Source: Pseudofrankia asymbiotica (GTDB lineage: Bacteria; Actinomycetota; Actinomycetes; Frankiales; Frankiaceae). From it: a DNA stretch of 8,295 nucleotides. The stretch lies in assembly GCF_001983105.1 (NCBI RefSeq), contig NZ_MOMC01000017.1, positions 219,407-227,701 of the forward strand, given 5' to 3'. The position numbers and the translations under genes were made by a program. Positions 6,771-8,295 of the stretch are shown piece after piece. The notes under the pieces are model-generated. The model did no database searches and had not been told where the DNA came from. It was given only the letters and a program-made list of their open reading frames with translations. Each line of letters starts with the position of its first letter. Positions within the stretch are counted from its first letter, which is position 1.

Positions 6771-7044
6771 CACCGAAGGCGCGGCGGTTCCCGCGTCAGC
6801 GGGGTGAAGATGGGGATCCTGTGCCCGTGCCCGGTGTTCGGAGAGCCTGAGCGTTCGGGCCCCGAGTGCCTGGCCACGAGAGAGGCCGAGAGGAACCTGA
6901 CGACCGAGACCGGAACACGGAGCACCTTGGTCGCGGGGGAGACGGCACTGGGGCAGGCGGTCCCGAACGCACATCCCGGACAACTAGGCCGACCGGTCAC
7001 CGCGCGGAATCGAAGCACGGGCCGGTCGTGTTGGAACGGACGGT

Positions 7045-8295
7045 ATGAGTCTTCCCGCTGAATCCGCACTGACCAACCCGGCCCGCCGGCTCAGCTCCCC
7101 AGCCGATTCCGCGAACGGGATCGACGAGGGCAGCAGCGCCGCGTGGGGCGACGGGAACACCTCCGAGGCTGTCGTCAACGACGCGAATGGCGCGATCACG
7201 CTGCCAGGCCTTGGCTTTTACGATGACGCCGGCGACGAGCTGGCGAACGAGGAACGCGGCGCGCTGCGCCGGATGCCGGGGCTCACCACCGAGCTCACCG
7301 ACGTCACCGAGGTCGAGTACCGCCAGCTCCGGCTGGAGCAGGTGGTCCTGATCGGCGTGTGGACCGTCGGCACGATCCAGGACGCCACGACCTCGATGGC
7401 GGAGCTCGCCCAGCTGGCGGAGACCGCTGGCTCGGTGGTGCTCGACGCGCTCGTCCAGCGCCGGGACAAGCCGGACCCCGCGACCTACGTCGGCTCCGGA
7501 AAGGCCAAGGAGCTGGCCGACGTCGTCCGGGCGGCCGGCGCCGACACGGTGATCTGCGACGGCGAGCTCACCCCGGGCCAGCTACGCCAGCTGGAGGACG
7601 TCGTCAAGGTCAAGGTCATCGACCGGACGGCGCTCATCCTGGACATCTTCGCCCAGCACGCCACGTCCAAGGAGGGCAAGGCGCAGGTCGAGCTCGCGCA
7701 GCTGCAGTACATGCTGCCGCGGCTGCGAGGCTGGGGTGAGTCGATGTCCCGGCAGGCCGCGTCCGGTGGCCGCGCCCCGATCGGTACCCGCGGCCCCGGT
7801 GAGACGAAGATCGAGACGGACCGGCGCCGGCTGCGTGCCCGGATCACCCGGCTGCGCCGCGAGCTGCGCGAGATGGAGACCGTCCGCCAGACCAAGCGGT
7901 CGTCCCGGCGGCGCGGGGCGGTGCCGTCGGTGGCGATCGCCGGCTACACCAACGCCGGCAAGTCGTCGCTGCTCAACCGGCTGACCGGCGCCGGGGTGCT
8001 GGTGGAGGACTCGCTGTTCGCGACCCTGGACCCGACGGTGCGCCGCGCGACGCTGCCCGACGGCCGGGTGTTCACGCTCACCGACACGGTCGGCTTCGTC
8101 CGCCACCTGCCGCACCAGATCGTCGAGGCGTTCCGCTCCACGCTCGAGGAGGTCGCCGACGCGGACCTGATCATCCACGTGGTCGACGGCTCGCATCCGG
8201 ACCCGATCGGGCAGCTCTCGGCCGTGCGCGAGGTGCTGAACGACATCGACGCCGGCGACGTGCCCGAGCTCGTCGTGGTGAACAAGACCGACATC
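7045..8295 (+). CDS. hflX: HflX ribosome-associated GTPase, 3'-truncated by window edge
   Basis: HflX is a GTPase that binds the 50S subunit and splits stalled or stress-inactivated ribosomes. 417 residues are visible; the frame is still open at the right edge. Residues 1-85 are an acidic, Ser/Ala-rich extension, partly conserved in actinobacteria from ERGALRRMPGLTTELTDV onward. The HflX N-terminal domain starts about residue 93 (LRLEQVVLIGVW) and includes YVGSGKAKEL and the glycine-rich GTRGPGETKIETD (about 248-258), followed by a basic coiled coil. The GTPase domain has G1 G300-YTNAGK-S307, G2 around T327-T331 (FATLDPT), G3 D347-TVG-F351, and G4 N413-K-T-D416 at the very edge. The ATG at 7045 is the first start after an in-frame TAG at 6985, with a weak GGAACGGA upstream. 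It is the only ATG-started gene in the window. Confidence 0.96.
   Translation, partial: MSLPAESALTNPARRLSSPADSANGIDEGSSAAWGDGNTSEAVVNDANGAITLPGLGFYDDAGDELANEERGALRRMPGLTTELTDVTEVEYRQLRLEQVVLIGVWTVGTIQDATTSMAELAQLAETAGSVVLDALVQRRDKPDPATYVGSGKAKELADVVRAAGADTVICDGELTPGQLRQLEDVVKVKVIDRTALILDIFAQHATSKEGKAQVELAQLQYMLPRLRGWGESMSRQAASGGRAPIGTRGPGETKIETDRRRLRARITRLRRELREMETVRQTKRSSRRRGAVPSVAIAGYTNAGKSSLLNRLTGAGVLVEDSLFATLDPTVRRATLPDGRVFTLTDTVGFVRHLPHQIVEAFRSTLEEVADADLIIHVVDGSHPDPIGQLSAVREVLNDIDAGDVPELVVVNKTDI

Larger units (their letters stand above)
6680..7044 (+). other. 365-base intergenic leader of hflX
   Basis: No protein family is recognisable in any frame. The stretch holds the dapF terminator hairpin, a second stem with a GNRA-type GAGA loop at 6733-6753, a candidate -10 (TACCCT, 6765-6770) and then about 270 bases of possible untranslated leader. 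One small + frame from GTG 6804 or ATG 6810 to TGA 7061 could encode about 82-86 residues. It starts with GILCPCPVFGEPE and overlaps the hflX start. Its codons are GC-ending in the first part and then become mixed (AGA, AGG, CTA, CAA), so translation over its full length is doubtful. Confidence 0.6.

Overview
The window is chromosomal DNA from a very GC-rich actinobacterium. By eye the GC content is around 70% or more, codons end strongly in G or C, and most starts are GTG. The gene set and order (RNase Y, MiaB, a LigB-like dioxygenase-family protein, DapF, HflX) match the conserved actinobacterial miaB-miaA-dapF-hflX neighbourhood. Gene content and style resemble Frankia or a close relative; that genus call is an inference, not a measurement. 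All genes are on the + strand.

Layout: (1) 1-1169, the 3' three quarters or so of rny (RNase Y, KH and HD domains), cut by the left edge. (2) 1170-1246, a short spacer with two tandem 18-bp repeats and a -10-like TACGCT placed exactly for a leaderless GTG start. (3) 1247-2944, miaB, with a 100-residue low-complexity tail carrying a His/Cys motif. (4) 2949-3704 and 3701-4588, a LigB-superfamily protein and an alpha/beta hydrolase, overlapping by GTGA. (5) About 4587-4739, what reads as the last ~50 codons of miaA with the rest of the gene missing. (6) 4873-5742, an EAL-domain protein with most catalytic residues replaced. (7) 5789-6679, dapF, again with a TANNNT-N6-GTG leaderless start, followed by a hairpin terminator. 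(8) 6680-7044, a 365-nt non-coding leader. (9) 7045 to the right edge, hflX, cut at the G4 motif of its GTPase domain.

Functionally the region is mainly RNA and translation housekeeping: mRNA turnover (rny), tRNA A37 modification (miaB) and ribosome rescue (hflX), with the lysine/peptidoglycan precursor enzyme dapF embedded in it. The most notable observation is the miaA remnant. MiaB acts on the i6A37 that MiaA makes, so loss of miaA here means either a functional copy elsewhere or a MiaB left without its usual substrate. The slot where miaA normally sits, between the dioxygenase-like gene and dapF, now holds the hydrolase, the remnant and the degenerate EAL gene. I saw no mobile element, CRISPR array, tRNA or rRNA gene.
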